Shown here: positions 28,080-38,994 of the stretch, piece after piece
How the letters are laid out: each line of letters starts with the position of its first letter
How positions within the stretch are numbered: position 1 is the first letter of the stretch
Source of the DNA: Methylohalomonas lacus
Lineage (GTDB): Bacteria; Pseudomonadota; Gammaproteobacteria; Methylohalomonadales; Methylohalomonadaceae
NCBI RefSeq assembly: GCF_024808875.1
Contig: NZ_JANUCT010000002.1
Span: 1 to 64,000 of the forward strand
Length of the DNA: 64,000 bases
Reading direction: 5' to 3'
Notes under the pieces: model-generated
Database searches by the model: none
What the model saw: the letters and a program-made list of their open reading frames with translations, nothing else
Told to the model about the DNA's origin: nothing
Translations under genes and position numbers: made by a program

Positions 28080-31000
28080 GTCAGAAGTCCGCGCGTTGCA
28101 GTCCACTTAACCCGCCCGCCGTTCCCGCCATAGGCAGCAGCAGTGACTGGAGCCGGCTCGCCGGCAGCAGCCGTGCGCTGGCACTGGTGCAGCTGGCCGC
28201 GCAGGCCGAGCGCCCGCTGCTGGTGCTGACGCCGGACAGCCTCAGTGCCCAGCGACTGGCCGACGAGCTGCGTTTCTACCAGGGCGCGGCCGGCGACTGG
28301 CCGGTGCTGTTCTTTCCCGACTGGGAAACGCTGCCGTACGACATTTTCTCGCCTTACCAGGACATCATCTCCGAGCGCCTGGCGACGCTGGTGCGCCTGC
28401 CGGACATCGAACGCGGCATTCTGGTGGCACCGGTCAACACCGTCATGCACCGGCTGCCGCCGCGCGAGTACCTGCTGGCCCACAGTCTCGACCTGCAGGT
28501 CGGCCAGCAGCTGGACATCGACGCCTTCCGCCGGCGCCTGGTCGACAGCGGCTACCGGGTGGTGTCGCAGGTCATGGAACATGGCGACCTGGCAGTGCGC
28601 GGCTCGATCATCGACCTATACCCGATGGGCACGCGTGAGCCCCTGCGCATCGACCTGTTCGACGACCAGATCGATACCATCCGCGTGTTCGATCCGGAAA
28701 GCCAGCGCTCACAGGAGACCGTCAATGAGGTACGCGTGCTGCCGGCACGCGAGGTGCCGCTGGTTGATGACGCCATCGCCCGCTTCCGCGCCAACTGGCG
28801 CGCGCGGTTTGCCGGCAACCCGAGCAATTGCCCGATCTACCGCGATGTCAGCCAGGGACTGGCGCCGGCCGGCATCGAGTACTACCTGCCGCTGTTCTAC
28901 GAGGAGACGCAGTCGCTGTTCGACTACATGAGCGACAGCGCCGTATTGGTGGAGGTCGATGATGTCGGCGAGGCGGCCAGCGGCTTCTGGGACGACATCG
29001 AATCGCGCTATGAGTCCGGCCGTCACGACGTCGAGCGGCCGCTGTTGCCGCCGGAGACGATGTTCATCAGCCCGGCGCAGCTCGAGGAACGCGCCGGCCT
29101 GCACAGCCGCATCCGCATCCATACCGTCGGCGGGCCGGACGCGGCGCAGGCGTTTGCCGCCACGCTACCGGCCAAGATGCCGATCGACGCCCGTGCCAGC
29201 GACCCGCTGGCACTGCTGCGCCGCTTTATCGACGAATTCGACGGCCGTCTGCTGCTGGTCGCCGAATCCGGCGGCCGGCGCGAGACGCTGCTGGAACTGC
29301 TGCAGCAGCACAGACTGAAACCGGCCCTGGTGGATGACTGGCCGGCGTTCCTGCACGCTGACGCGCGGCTGGCGTTGACCGTCGCGCCGCTGGAGCAGGG
29401 CGCACAGCTGGACGATCCGCGCATCGCCGTCATCGCCGAGTCGCAGCTGTTCGGCGAGCGTGCCCAGCAGCGACGCCTGCGTCGCCGCGGCAAGCGCGAC
29501 CCGGACGCCATCATCCGCAATCTGACCGAGCTCACCGAGGGCGCGGCCGTCGTGCATGAAGAGCACGGTGTCGGCCGTTACGTCGGTCTCGAGCGGCTGA
29601 CCGTTAACGCCATCGAGTCCGAGTTCATCACGCTCAGCTACGCCGAGGGCGACAAGCTGTACGTGCCGGTGACCAACCTCGATCAGATCAGCCGTTATAC
29701 CGGCACCGATCCCGAACACGCACCGCTGCACAAGCTCGGCAGCGGCCAGTGGGAGAAGGCACGCCGCAAGGCCGCCAAGCGCGTGCACGACGTGGCTGCC
29801 GAACTGCTCGATCTCTATGCCCGGCGTGCCGCCCGCGAGGGCGTCAGCCAGGCGATCGATGACGACGCCTACCAGGCGTTCGTGCAGGGCTTTCCGTTCG
29901 AGGAAACCGCCGGTCAGCAGGAAGCGATCGATGCGGTGCTCGGCGACATGAAGAGCGCCAAGCCCATGGACCGGCTGATCTGCGGCGACGCCGGTTTCGG
30001 CAAGACCGAGGTGGCGCTGCGCGCAGCGTTTATCGCGGTACAGAACGGCTACCAGGTCGCGATACTGGTGCCGACGACACTGCTCGCCCAGCAGCATTAC
30101 CAGACGTTCCGCGATCGCTTCGCCGACTGGCCGGTGAAGGTCGAACTATTGTCGCGGTTTCGCAGTGCCAAAGAACACACGGCCGCGCTCAAGGGGCTGA
30201 AGGACGGCCAGGTCGACATCGTCATCGGCACGCACAAGTTGCTGCAGTCGAACGTGCAGTACAAGCGGCTGGGTCTGGTGATCATCGACGAGGAACACCG
30301 CTTCGGCGTGCGCCAGAAGGAAAAGATCAAGGCCTTGCGCAGCGACGTTGATATTCTCACGCTGACAGCGACGCCGATCCCGCGCACGCTCAACCTGGCA
30401 CTGTCGGAGCTGCGCGACCTGTCAATCATTGCCACGCCACCGCAGAAGCGCCTGGCGGTGAAGACCTTCGTGCGCGAATGGGACGATGGCCTGATGCGCG
30501 AGGCCCTGCTGCGCGAGATCAAACGCGGCGGCCAGGTCTACTTTCTGCACAACAAGGTCGAGACGATCGAGAAGACCGCCGAGCAGATCGAGGCGCTCAT
30601 GCCGGAGGCACGCGTACAGGTGGCACACGGTCAGATGCCGGAAAAACAGCTCGAACAGGTGATGCTGGATTTCTACCACCGGCGCTTCAACGTGCTGGTG
30701 TGCACGACCATTATCGAAACCGGCATCGACGTGCCGAGCGCCAATACCATCATCATCAACCGTGCCGATCGCTTTGGCCTGGCGCAGCTGTACCAGCTGC
30801 GCGGCCGCGTCGGCCGTTCGCATCACCGTGCCTACGCCTACATGATTGTGCCCTCGCGCAAGGCGATGAGTGCCGACGCGGTCAAGCGGCTGGAAGCGAT
30901 CGAATCACTGGAAGAGCTCGGTATCGGTTTCACCCTGGCGACGCACGACCTGGAGATCCGCGGTGCCGGCGAAATTCTCGGCGAGGACCAGAGCGGCCAG

Positions 31001-31552
31001 ATGCACGAGATCGGTTTTGGTCTGTACATGGACATGCTGGAACGTGCCGTCGAGGCACTCAAGGCCGGCAAGCAGCCGCAACTGGATCGGCCGCTGGACA
31101 CCGGCACGGAGATCAACCTGACCCTGCCGGCGTTGCTGCCGGAAGACTATCTGCCCGACGTCCATGCCCGCCTGATCCTGTACAAGCGCATCGCCTCGGC
31201 AGCGGATATCGAGGAACTCAATGATCTCAGGGAGGAGGTTGTCGATCGTTTCGGTCCATTACCGGAGCCGGCGGCCAACCTGTTCCGCCAGACCCAGCTG
31301 AAGCTGAAGGCGAAATCGCTGGGCGTGCGCAAGATCGATATTGGCGCCCAGGGCGGCCGTATCCAGTTCGATCAGGACAATGCCGTAGTCGACCCGCAAC
31401 GCCTGGTCCAGCTGCTGAAGCAGCAGCCACAGATGTATCGCTTCGATGGCCCCGACAAGCTGCGCATCATGGCCGACACTTCAGAGGTCGATACGCGCTT
31501 CAAAGTATTGCATGATTTACTCGACGAACTCGCAACCCGGGATGCTGCCTGA
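28076..31552 (+). CDS. mfd: Transcription-repair coupling factor Mfd
   Basis: 1158 residues from a GTG at 28076 overlapping the pyrF stop. It removes stalled RNA polymerase and recruits UvrA. UvrB-like N-terminal module (about 1-360) with [20 protein letters not shown] polymerase interacting CarD-like domain (about 480-560) with [17 protein letters not shown]. RecG-type helicase with Walker [20 protein letters not shown] box [14 protein letters not shown], and motif [19 protein letters not shown]-terminal TRCF domain from about 1010. The operon continues into the csiV-like gene. Confidence 0.98.
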   Translation: MSQKSARCSPLNPPAVPAIGSSSDWSRLAGSSRALALVQLAAQAERPLLVLTPDSLSAQRLADELRFYQGAAGDWPVLFFPDWETLPYDIFSPYQDIISERLATLVRLPDIERGILVAPVNTVMHRLPPREYLLAHSLDLQVGQQLDIDAFRRRLVDSGYRVVSQVMEHGDLAVRGSIIDLYPMGTREPLRIDLFDDQIDTIRVFDPESQRSQETVNEVRVLPAREVPLVDDAIARFRANWRARFAGNPSNCPIYRDVSQGLAPAGIEYYLPLFYEETQSLFDYMSDSAVLVEVDDVGEAASGFWDDIESRYESGRHDVERPLLPPETMFISPAQLEERAGLHSRIRIHTVGGPDAAQAFAATLPAKMPIDARASDPLALLRRFIDEFDGRLLLVAESGGRRETLLELLQQHRLKPALVDDWPAFLHADARLALTVAPLEQGAQLDDPRIAVIAESQLFGERAQQRRLRRRGKRDPDAIIRNLTELTEGAAVVHEEHGVGRYVGLERLTVNAIESEFITLSYAEGDKLYVPVTNLDQISRYTGTDPEHAPLHKLGSGQWEKARRKAAKRVHDVAAELLDLYARRAAREGVSQAIDDDAYQAFVQGFPFEETAGQQEAIDAVLGDMKSAKPMDRLICGDAGFGKTEVALRAAFIAVQNGYQVAILVPTTLLAQQHYQTFRDRFADWPVKVELLSRFRSAKEHTAALKGLKDGQVDIVIGTHKLLQSNVQYKRLGLVIIDEEHRFGVRQKEKIKALRSDVDILTLTATPIPRTLNLALSELRDLSIIATPPQKRLAVKTFVREWDDGLMREALLREIKRGGQVYFLHNKVETIEKTAEQIEALMPEARVQVAHGQMPEKQLEQVMLDFYHRRFNVLVCTTIIETGIDVPSANTIIINRADRFGLAQLYQLRGRVGRSHHRAYAYMIVPSRKAMSADAVKRLEAIESLEELGIGFTLATHDLEIRGAGEILGEDQSGQMHEIGFGLYMDMLERAVEALKAGKQPQLDRPLDTGTEINLTLPALLPEDYLPDVHARLILYKRIASAADIEELNDLREEVVDRFGPLPEPAANLFRQTQLKLKAKSLGVRKIDIGAQGGRIQFDQDNAVVDPQRLVQLLKQQPQMYRFDGPDKLRIMADTSEVDTRFKVLHDLLDELATRDAA

Positions 31553-32113
31553 ATGTGCCGCCAACGATTACTACCCCTGCTGACGCTGCTGGCGCTGGCC
31601 CTGTTTCATCAGCCGCTGACGGCTGCCGACTATCGCTATCACGTGGAAGTCATTGTCTTCGAGCACTTGAACATGAATTCCAGTGAAAGCTGGCCGCCGG
31701 AGGATGAACGCCCGCGCTGGGACAATGCCCAGCGTATCTTCGCCGGCGACAGTGACAGCCGTTTCAACCCGCTTTCGTCAGGTAGTTACCGGATGTCCGG
31801 TGTCTATCGGACCTTGCGTTCGGCACAGGCCTACCGGCCGCTGCTGCATGCGGCCTGGATACAGGATGGTCTGCCGGCGTCGCGCGCCCGGGCCGTTTAT
31901 CTGGAAAGCGACGGCGGCCAGGTCGAGGGGCAATTGAAGCTGGAGCAGTCGCGTTTTCTATACGTTGATCTGGACCTGATCTACCCGTTCGGCGATCGCG
32001 ACGGACGTTACGCCCGCATCAAGGAACGGCGCCGCCTGAAGCTCAAGGAACTGCATTACTTCGATAACCCGGTGTTCGGCGCGATCGTGCGGGTGACGCG
32101 GGCCGGGGGGTAA
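31553..32113 (+). CDS. CsiV-family secreted protein
   Basis: 186 residues. The signal peptide MCRQRLLPLLTLLALALFHQ ends near LTAAD (about residue 25). The mature part has YRYHVEVIVFEHL, LHAAWIQDGLP and a VDLDLIYPFGD segment, features of the CsiV family. CsiV of Vibrio is a periplasmic peptidoglycan-binding protein that supports LpoA-dependent growth; other roles are possible here. The ATG follows the mfd stop without a gap, so it is co-transcribed with mfd, the arrangement found in pseudomonads. Confidence 0.72.
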   Translation: MCRQRLLPLLTLLALALFHQPLTAADYRYHVEVIVFEHLNMNSSESWPPEDERPRWDNAQRIFAGDSDSRFNPLSSGSYRMSGVYRTLRSAQAYRPLLHAAWIQDGLPASRARAVYLESDGGQVEGQLKLEQSRFLYVDLDLIYPFGDRDGRYARIKERRRLKLKELHYFDNPVFGAIVRVTRAGG

Positions 32114-32310
32114 TTGGTGACTGGTGATAGGTCATTAGTGATTAGCAGGTCCGGCTGCTGTGAAATCGGATTGAAATCCGCGAATTCTTCAGACCATGTT
32201 TCGCCGACTGAAGTCGGCTCCTGCAGGTTGGGTGGTTAACTGGTTATCGGTATTGAATTATTTCCTTGACGCTGGAACGGTGGCGGTCACGCTTTTTTAA
32301 TCACCAATCA
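32112..32310. repeat. Composite dispersed repeat (types C, E, C) filling the csiV-like/phosphorylase gap
   Basis: It begins at the stop of the csiV-like gene (TAATTGGTGACTGGTGATAG) and ends exactly at the stop triplet of the minus-strand phosphorylase gene (32308-32310). The middle, 32157-32222, is type E with hairpins CGGATTGAAATCCG (32167-32180) and GCCGACTGAAGTCGGC (32203-32218) followed by TCCTGCAG. The tail GGTTAACTGGTTATCGG ... GGTCACGCTTTTTTAATCAC parallels 11287-11375 and 139-218. Confidence 0.8.
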
Positions 32311-33060
32311 ATTGTCGTGTTCCAGCAAGGGAATGGCCGCTTCCAGCAGCTGCACGACGTTCTGCATGCCGGAATCCAGTGTCAGACGGATGGACTCCAT
32401 GGTAATCGCCTCGCTGCCGCGGCCGGCGCCCCAGTTGGCGACCACACAGACGCTGGCGTAATTGATATCCATCTCCCGGGCCAGCGCCGCTTCCGGCATG
32501 CCGGTCATGCCGACCAGATCGCAGCCATCGCGCATGAGCCGGTCGATCTCGGCGGTGGATTCCAGCCGTGGACCCTGGGTGGCGCCGTAGGTACCGGCGG
32601 CATAGATCGGCAGTTCGGCCTGGTCGCCGGCCTGGATCAGCAGGCGCCGTAGCGGTTCGCTGTAGGGCTGGGTAAAGTCTATGTGCGTGACGTGCGCGAG
32701 CCCGTCCTCGAAGAAGGTGTGGCCACGGCCCCAGGTGTAGTCGATGATCTGATCCGGAATTACCAGTCGGCCCGGATACATCTCATCCGTAACGCCGCCA
32801 ACCGCGTTGACGGCAATGATGTCGGTGATGTTGTTGGCCTGTAGCGCCCAGATGTTGGCGCGGTAGTTGACCTTGTGGGGCGGGATCGTATGCGGATTGC
32901 CGTGGCGCGGCAGAAACAGCAGTTCGTGTCCGGCGTAGGTGCCGAAAGTCAGGAATCCCGACGGTTCGCCGTAGGGTGTCTTGAAAACCTGCTGTCCCGT
33001 GATGGTCAGCCCCGGCAATGCGGTTAGCCCGGAACCCCCGATGATGGCGAGTTGTGTCAT
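32308..33060 (-). CDS. S-methyl-5'-thioinosine phosphorylase (MTAP/PNP family)
   Basis: 250 residues. Purine nucleoside phosphorylase superfamily, MTAP branch: AIIGGSGLTALPG, FLPRHGNPHTIPPHKVNYRAN, and the base-binding region MTGMPEAALAREMDINYASV. The Pseudomonas enzyme of this branch cleaves methylthioinosine to methylthioribose-1-phosphate and hypoxanthine. The presence of mtaD and mtnA in the same window argues for that substrate over methylthioadenosine; this is inference. It lies directly downstream of a hypoxanthine phosphoribosyltransferase gene with no gap, so the hypoxanthine released can be recycled. Confidence 0.88.
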   Translation of the reverse strand: MTQLAIIGGSGLTALPGLTITGQQVFKTPYGEPSGFLTFGTYAGHELLFLPRHGNPHTIPPHKVNYRANIWALQANNITDIIAVNAVGGVTDEMYPGRLVIPDQIIDYTWGRGHTFFEDGLAHVTHIDFTQPYSEPLRRLLIQAGDQAELPIYAAGTYGATQGPRLESTAEIDRLMRDGCDLVGMTGMPEAALAREMDINYASVCVVANWGAGRGSEAITMESIRLTLDSGMQNVVQLLEAAIPLLEHDN

Positions 33061-33633
33061 CTACATTCCCTTTACGGCATAAATTTCCGGCAGGTTTCTC
33101 ATATAGCCCTTGTAATCCATGCCACAGCCGAAGACGTAACGGTTGGGGATGGTCAGGCCGGTGAAATCCGCCTGTGCCAGGCCGCTATCGCGGCGGACCT
33201 GCTTGTCGACCAATACGGCGGTCAGTACTTCCGCGGCGCCGGCATCATGACAGGCACTGACGATCTCGCGCAGGGTGTGACCTTCATCGAGTATGTCGTC
33301 AATCACCAGGATACTGCGACCCTGAATATCAGTAGGCGGTTTCAGCCATTCTAACGCGCCACCGTGCGTTTTTTCACGGTAGCGGGTCGCGTGCAGGTAA
33401 TCGACCTGCAGCGGGAAATCAAGTCGCGCCATGATTGCAGCGGTGGGCATGATGCCACCGATCAGCACGCTCAACAGCAGCGGATTGCTATCCCGCAGGC
33501 GGCTGGCGATGGCTACCGCCATGCTGTCGTAGGACGCATTGACCTGTTCTGTCGTGAACAGACGTTCGGCTTCAGCACGGACCTGTTCGATTTCTGTCAG
33601 AGTTACTTTGTTTTCAGTCATGCTCGCGATCAT
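33061..33633 (-). CDS. hpt: Hypoxanthine-guanine phosphoribosyltransferase
   Basis: 190 residues. It forms IMP/GMP from hypoxanthine/guanine and PRPP. The PRPP-binding motif is ILVIDDILDEGHTLREI; LDFPLQVDYLHATRYRE and the C-terminal FGCGMDYKGYMRN are typical of the gammaproteobacterial form. The start at 33633 (MIASMTEN) has AGGA nine bases upstream; an ATG at 33621 is an alternative. The gene overlaps the DUF815 ATPase gene by 20 bases and abuts the phosphorylase gene, forming a three-gene unit. Confidence 0.9.
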   Translation of the reverse strand: MIASMTENKVTLTEIEQVRAEAERLFTTEQVNASYDSMAVAIASRLRDSNPLLLSVLIGGIMPTAAIMARLDFPLQVDYLHATRYREKTHGGALEWLKPPTDIQGRSILVIDDILDEGHTLREIVSACHDAGAAEVLTAVLVDKQVRRDSGLAQADFTGLTIPNRYVFGCGMDYKGYMRNLPEIYAVKGM

Positions 33634-34492
33634 CAAGTTGGTTCCTGCCGGCGTAGTCGCGGGCGAACTGGGAAGCAACGCGGCCACTGCGCGAGCCATG
33701 TTCCAGTGCCCAGCGCAGCGCCTGTTGGCGTATTTCATCGTCAAATTCAGCAATACCCTGCTGATTGAGCCAGTATTGCACAATGGTCAGGTAATCATCC
33801 TGGGAAAATGGGTGAAAAGCCAGCCACAGTCCGAAGCGCTCGGACAGCGATATCTTTTCTTCCACGGCTTCGCTGTGATGCAGTTCACCATCGATGATCT
33901 GACTGGCCTGGTTGTCGCTCTGGTATTCCGGCAACAGATGGCGTCGGTTCGAGGTGGCATATATCAGCAGGTTATCGGGCATGCGGCTGAGGCTACCGTC
34001 GAGCATGACCTTCAGTGCCTTGTAGCCCGGATCGCCGGATTCAAACGACAGGTCATCACAGTAGATGATGTAGCGGTGGTCTCTGTCCGGCAACGCGCCG
34101 GCAATCTCCGGCAAGTCCTTGAGCAGGCCTTTTTCCACTTCGATAAGGCGCAGGCCCCGGTCACTGAAATCGTTCAGTAGTGCCTTCAGCAGCGACGATT
34201 TGCCGGTGCCGCGCGGCCCCCATAACAGGGCGTTGTTCGCCGGCAGTCCGGCGAGGAACTGGCGCGTGTTGCGGACCAGTTTTTCCTTTTGTGCATCGAC
34301 GCAGAGCAGATCGTCGAGTTGAACCCGGCTGATATGCTCTATAGCCTGTAACTGGCCGCGATAGCCGCGCTGTAGCCAGCGGTAAGCCGGGCTGTCTGTC
34401 GGCGGGGCCGGCGCCTGCACTTCGGGGAACAACGCCTCGACGCGGTCGAGCAACGCATTGGCGCGGTTAAAAAAACGGTCCTGTTCTGACAT
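33614..34492 (-). CDS. DUF815-family AAA+ ATPase
   Basis: 292 residues. Walker A is in LLWGPRGTGKSSLLKALL (about residues 88-105), Walker B in YIIYCDDLSFE, and a sensor-like asparagine in LLIYATSNRRHLLPE. LDDLLCVDAQKEKLVRNT precedes Walker A as in DUF815 (COG2607) proteins. The function of the family is not established to my knowledge. It is the first gene of the unit with hpt and the phosphorylase and is divergent from the nfeD gene. Gene order says nothing firm about a purine role. Confidence 0.82.
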   Translation of the reverse strand: MSEQDRFFNRANALLDRVEALFPEVQAPAPPTDSPAYRWLQRGYRGQLQAIEHISRVQLDDLLCVDAQKEKLVRNTRQFLAGLPANNALLWGPRGTGKSSLLKALLNDFSDRGLRLIEVEKGLLKDLPEIAGALPDRDHRYIIYCDDLSFESGDPGYKALKVMLDGSLSRMPDNLLIYATSNRRHLLPEYQSDNQASQIIDGELHHSEAVEEKISLSERFGLWLAFHPFSQDDYLTIVQYWLNQQGIAEFDDEIRQQALRWALEHGSRSGRVASQFARDYAGRNQLDDREHD

Positions 34493-34609
34493 GTCTGATT
34501 GCTTTGCTTGGGCAGCGCAGAACTCTAACGAATTTTGTCCCGGACAGGAATAGCACGTCCCCGGATCGAACGCGCTTTTCGGCGTGACAGGCGTTACACT
34601 GTGCCTATC

Positions 34610-36028
34610 ATGAGACTCGTTACCACCCGGCGCTGGCTCAGGCGGCTGCTATACGTGGCAGCATTACTACCCGCGTTGCTGCTATCGGTTGGCATGGCCG
34701 ATGAGGCAACGGAACAACGCCAGCCGATCGCACTGGAACTGACCGTTGCCGATGCCATTGGTCCGGCCATCAGTGACTATATTCTGCGTGGCCTGGACAA
34801 GGCGCGGCAGCGGCAGGCTGAACTCGTCGTCATAAAACTGGATACGCCGGGCGGCCTGGATGCCAGCATGCGCCAGATCAACCAGGCCGTTATCGATTCG
34901 CCGATCCCCGTGGCCACCTACGTCCATCCGGCCGGTGCCCGCGCCGCCAGTGCCGGCACCTACATGCTATATGCCTCGCACATCGCGGCAATGACGCCGG
35001 GGACCAATCTTGGTGCGGCGACACCCGTGCAGTTGGGCGGTGGCATGCCGGGTCAGCCGGAACCGAATGGCGGCGAGCGCCAGCCCGGCGATGCCAAGTC
35101 GGCGGATGACAATGGCGATGACGAGACCGGAGGCGACGCCATGTCGCGCAAGATGGTCAATGATGCGATTGCCTACATTCGCAGCCTGGCCGAACTGCGC
35201 GAGCGCAATGCCGACTGGGCCGAGCAGGCGGTGCGCGAGGCCGCCAGCCTGTCCGCCAGTGAGGCTGAGGCACAGAATGTGATCGATTTGGTCGTGGGCA
35301 GCACGGCCGAGCTGCTGACGCAGATCGATGGCCGCAGCGTCATGTTGGGTGACAGGAACGTGACGCTGGATACCGCCGGTCTCGCCGTGGAAAGCTTTGA
35401 CCCGGACTGGCGCACCGAACTGCTGGCTATCATTACCAATCCGAACATCGTCTACCTGCTCATGCTGCTCGGTTTCTACGGCCTGATTTTCGAACTGGCC
35501 AATCCCGGTTACATACTGCCGGGTGTGGTCGGCGCCATTTGCCTGATTCTGGCGCTGTACGCGGTGCAGGTGTTACCGGTCAATTATGCCGGCATGGCAC
35601 TGATACTTGTCGGTCTCGCATTCATGGCGGGTGAGATGTTCGTACCCAGCTTCGGCGCGCTTGGTATCGGCGGTCTGATCGCGTTCGTCATCGGCTCGGT
35701 TATCCTGTTCGATGCCGATGCACCAGGTTATGAACTGTCGCTGTGGATGATCGGCACCGCCGCAGTGCTGTCCGGTCTGCTCGTCATGGCGGCCATGGGG
35801 CTTCTGATTCGTTCGCACCGGCGCCGCGTGGTCAGCGGCAGCGAGGAGATGATCGGCAGTAGCGGTCGGATGCTTGAAGACTGCCAGGGTCAGGGCCGGG
35901 TGTTCGTGCATGGCGAAACCTGGCAGTGTCATAGTCATGAATCATTACGTGCCGGTGACAGTGTGCGTGTAGTCAGCCGCCGGGGATTGATACTCGAAGT
36001 CGAGCCTTACAAGAGCGAGGAGAGCTGA
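34610..36028 (+). CDS. NfeD-family membrane serine protease (ClpP-like, long form)
   Basis: 472 residues. Signal peptide/anchor at 10-30. ClpP-class protease domain at about 38-260 with the Ser-Lys dyad: S114 in [12 protein letters not shown] and a lysine at about 181 in SRKMVND. An acidic, low-complexity insert lies at about 150-178. Four transmembrane segments at about 275-395 are followed by a C-terminal OB-fold NfeD domain. In archaea the homologous protease cleaves stomatin. The slipin gene follows one base after the stop, the conserved partner arrangement. ATG 34610 was preferred because it gives the signal peptide. Confidence 0.9.
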   Translation: MRLVTTRRWLRRLLYVAALLPALLLSVGMADEATEQRQPIALELTVADAIGPAISDYILRGLDKARQRQAELVVIKLDTPGGLDASMRQINQAVIDSPIPVATYVHPAGARAASAGTYMLYASHIAAMTPGTNLGAATPVQLGGGMPGQPEPNGGERQPGDAKSADDNGDDETGGDAMSRKMVNDAIAYIRSLAELRERNADWAEQAVREAASLSASEAEAQNVIDLVVGSTAELLTQIDGRSVMLGDRNVTLDTAGLAVESFDPDWRTELLAIITNPNIVYLLMLLGFYGLIFELANPGYILPGVVGAICLILALYAVQVLPVNYAGMALILVGLAFMAGEMFVPSFGALGIGGLIAFVIGSVILFDADAPGYELSLWMIGTAAVLSGLLVMAAMGLLIRSHRRRVVSGSEEMIGSSGRMLEDCQGQGRVFVHGETWQCHSHESLRAGDSVRVVSRRGLILEVEPYKSEES

Positions 36029-36029
36029 T

Positions 36030-36797
36030 ATGTCTGTAACCATGTTTGTTGTTATTGCCCTGTTACTGTTTATCTGGTCGGCCTTTTATGTCCTGCGCGA
36101 ATACGAACGCGGGGTTATTTTTACACTGGGGCGTTACACCGCCGTAAAAGGCCCGGGCCTAACGTTTGTCTTTCCGTTGATCCAGCAACTGGAAAAGGTG
36201 GACCTGCGCATCATCACCATGGACGTGCCGAGCCAGGACGTGATTTCGCAGGATAATGTCTCGGTGAAAGTAAATGCGGTGCTGTATTTCCGGGTTATCG
36301 ATCCGGAGCGGGCGATCATCCAGATCGAGAATTACCACATGGCCACCAGCCAGCTGGCCCAGACCACGCTGCGTTCAGTGCTCGGTAAGCACGAACTCGA
36401 CGAGATGCTGTCGGAGCGTGACAAGCTCAATACCGACATCCAGGGGATTCTCGACGAGCAGACCGACAGCTGGGGTATCAAGGTGTCGAACGTGGAGATC
36501 AAGCATGTTGACATCGACGAGAGCATGATCCGGGCGATCGCCCGCCAGGCCGAGGCCGAGCGTGAACGTCGGGCGCGGGTTATCAATGCCGAGGGTGAAC
36601 TGCAGGCGTCGGAGAAGCTGACCCAGGCAGCCGAGGTGCTGGGCCGCAATCCGCAGGCGATGCAACTGCGCTACATGCAGACGCTGGCGCAGATTGCCGG
36701 TGACAAGAGTTCGGTTATCGCCTTCCCGCTGCCCCTGGACATGCTCAAGCCATTGCTGAACATGGGCGCACAGAAGAATCCGCAGCAGGGCCTGTAA
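36030..36797 (+). CDS. Slipin (stomatin/SPFH family membrane protein)
   Basis: 255 residues. N-terminal hydrophobic anchor (about 4-22), then the SPFH domain with [20 protein letters not shown] and the stomatin motif [21 protein letters not shown] long helical region ([20 protein letters not shown]) precedes the C-terminus. Slipins form oligomers in lipid microdomains. Paired with the NfeD protease gene upstream; the Shine-Dalgarno sequence GAGGAG lies in the end of that gene, so they are co-expressed. Confidence 0.92.
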   Translation: MSVTMFVVIALLLFIWSAFYVLREYERGVIFTLGRYTAVKGPGLTFVFPLIQQLEKVDLRIITMDVPSQDVISQDNVSVKVNAVLYFRVIDPERAIIQIENYHMATSQLAQTTLRSVLGKHELDEMLSERDKLNTDIQGILDEQTDSWGIKVSNVEIKHVDIDESMIRAIARQAEAERERRARVINAEGELQASEKLTQAAEVLGRNPQAMQLRYMQTLAQIAGDKSSVIAFPLPLDMLKPLLNMGAQKNPQQGL

Positions 36798-36830
36798 TTT
36801 CCATGTAAAACAATAACGTAAGAGCGTGGA

Positions 36831-36899
36831 TGGGATACCGCGGGGCGGCGGGGAAACCGCGGCCGGCTTGTGCCGGTCGAACCGGGACCGTGTATCCCC
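36831..36899 (+). other. Structured RNA leader upstream of glyA, type not recognised
   Basis: GGGATAC (36832-36838) pairs perfectly with GTATCCC (36892-36898), extended by CG/CG around one bulge. Inside lie GCGG/CCGC (36845-36848 with 36857-36860) and a seven-pair hairpin GGCCGGC-TTGT-GCCGGTC (36861-36878), so a three- or four-way junction is possible. It is about 155 bases before the glyA start. I compared it from memory with glycine, SAM, SAH, THF, TPP and FMN riboswitch consensus features and saw no match. The rest of the gap 36798-37055 shows no gene. Confidence 0.5.
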
Positions 36900-37055
36900 G
36901 GGCATGCAAGCGTCTCCGGTTTTTGCTAATCTGATGCGCTTTGGCGGGTGTTCGTGCCTGAATAGAGAGTTGCCTGGCAGCCCGGATACCGTTTCCCGAA
37001 CCCGGTAGAACGCGATTAAGCGCTACAACATCAAGAATGACGAGAGAGGATTGAG

Positions 37056-38312
<1,257 letters not shown>

Positions 38313-38395
38313 GCGTCAGGCAACTGACTGTCGGGGGTGAACGGTTACAACCGGGCCTGCAACGTCAGGTCCCTTCATTAATCGCCGTCGAACAG

Positions 38396-38420
38396 GCCGG
38401 TGGTCGTGGTGACCACCGGC
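38396..38420 (+). terminator. Hairpin between glyA and nrdR
   Basis: GCCGGTGGTC (38396-38405), loop GTGGT, GACCACCGGC (38411-38420): ten perfect pairs, followed by TGTTACC rather than a true T tract. It is a likely transcription end or pause site after glyA, 31 bases before nrdR. Confidence 0.5.
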
Positions 38421-38451
38421 TGTTACCGGTGTCTTCCTAGCGGGGCGGATC

Positions 38452-38982
38452 ATGCGCTGTCCGTTTTGCGCCAGTCTGGATACACGGGTTATTGATTCTC
38501 GCCTGGTGGGCGAGGGTGAACAGATCCGGCGACGGCGTTCGTGTAACGACTGTCAGGCCCGGTTTACGACCTATGAGACGGCCGAGCTGAATATGCCGCG
38601 CATCATCAAATCCGATGATCGGCGCGAGCCGTTCAAGGAAGACAAGCTGCGTGGCGGTATTCTCAAGGCACTGGAAAAACGGCCGGTCGAGATGGACAAG
38701 GTCGAGGTCGCCGTGTCGCATATCAAGCAGCAACTGCAGTCGTATGGCGATCGCGAAATTCCATCGCTGAAGCTCGGTGAATGGGTCATGGATGAGTTGC
38801 GTGCCCTGGATCAGGTCGCCTACGTGCGCTTTGCTTCCGTGTACCGTTCCTTCGAAGATGTGCGCGCTTTCCTGGAGGAGATCGAACGTCTGGAAAACGA
38901 GCTGCCACCCGAGTTCCAGGAGAACCAGTTAAAGCTGTTACCGCCCGACGGCAGTGGTAACGACGGCGGCAACGAGCAGTAA
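38452..38982 (+). CDS. nrdR: Transcriptional repressor NrdR
   Basis: 176 residues. It represses ribonucleotide reductase operons. The N-terminal zinc ribbon CPFC ... CNDC (residues 3-34) includes the sequence [17 protein letters not shown]. An ATP-cone follows (about 49-139) with [22 protein letters not shown]. The C-terminal tail is longer and acidic. Start of the rib operon, as in many gammaproteobacteria; ribD follows after a few bases. Confidence 0.97.
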   Translation: MRCPFCASLDTRVIDSRLVGEGEQIRRRRSCNDCQARFTTYETAELNMPRIIKSDDRREPFKEDKLRGGILKALEKRPVEMDKVEVAVSHIKQQLQSYGDREIPSLKLGEWVMDELRALDQVAYVRFASVYRSFEDVRAFLEEIERLENELPPEFQENQLKLLPPDGSGNDGGNEQ

Positions 38983-38994
38983 ACCGGCTTGCCT

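Noticed and set aside
36798-37055. A glycine or folate riboswitch before glyA
   Set aside because: The stems are real but the conserved nucleotides of those classes were not found; reported instead as an unassigned structure.
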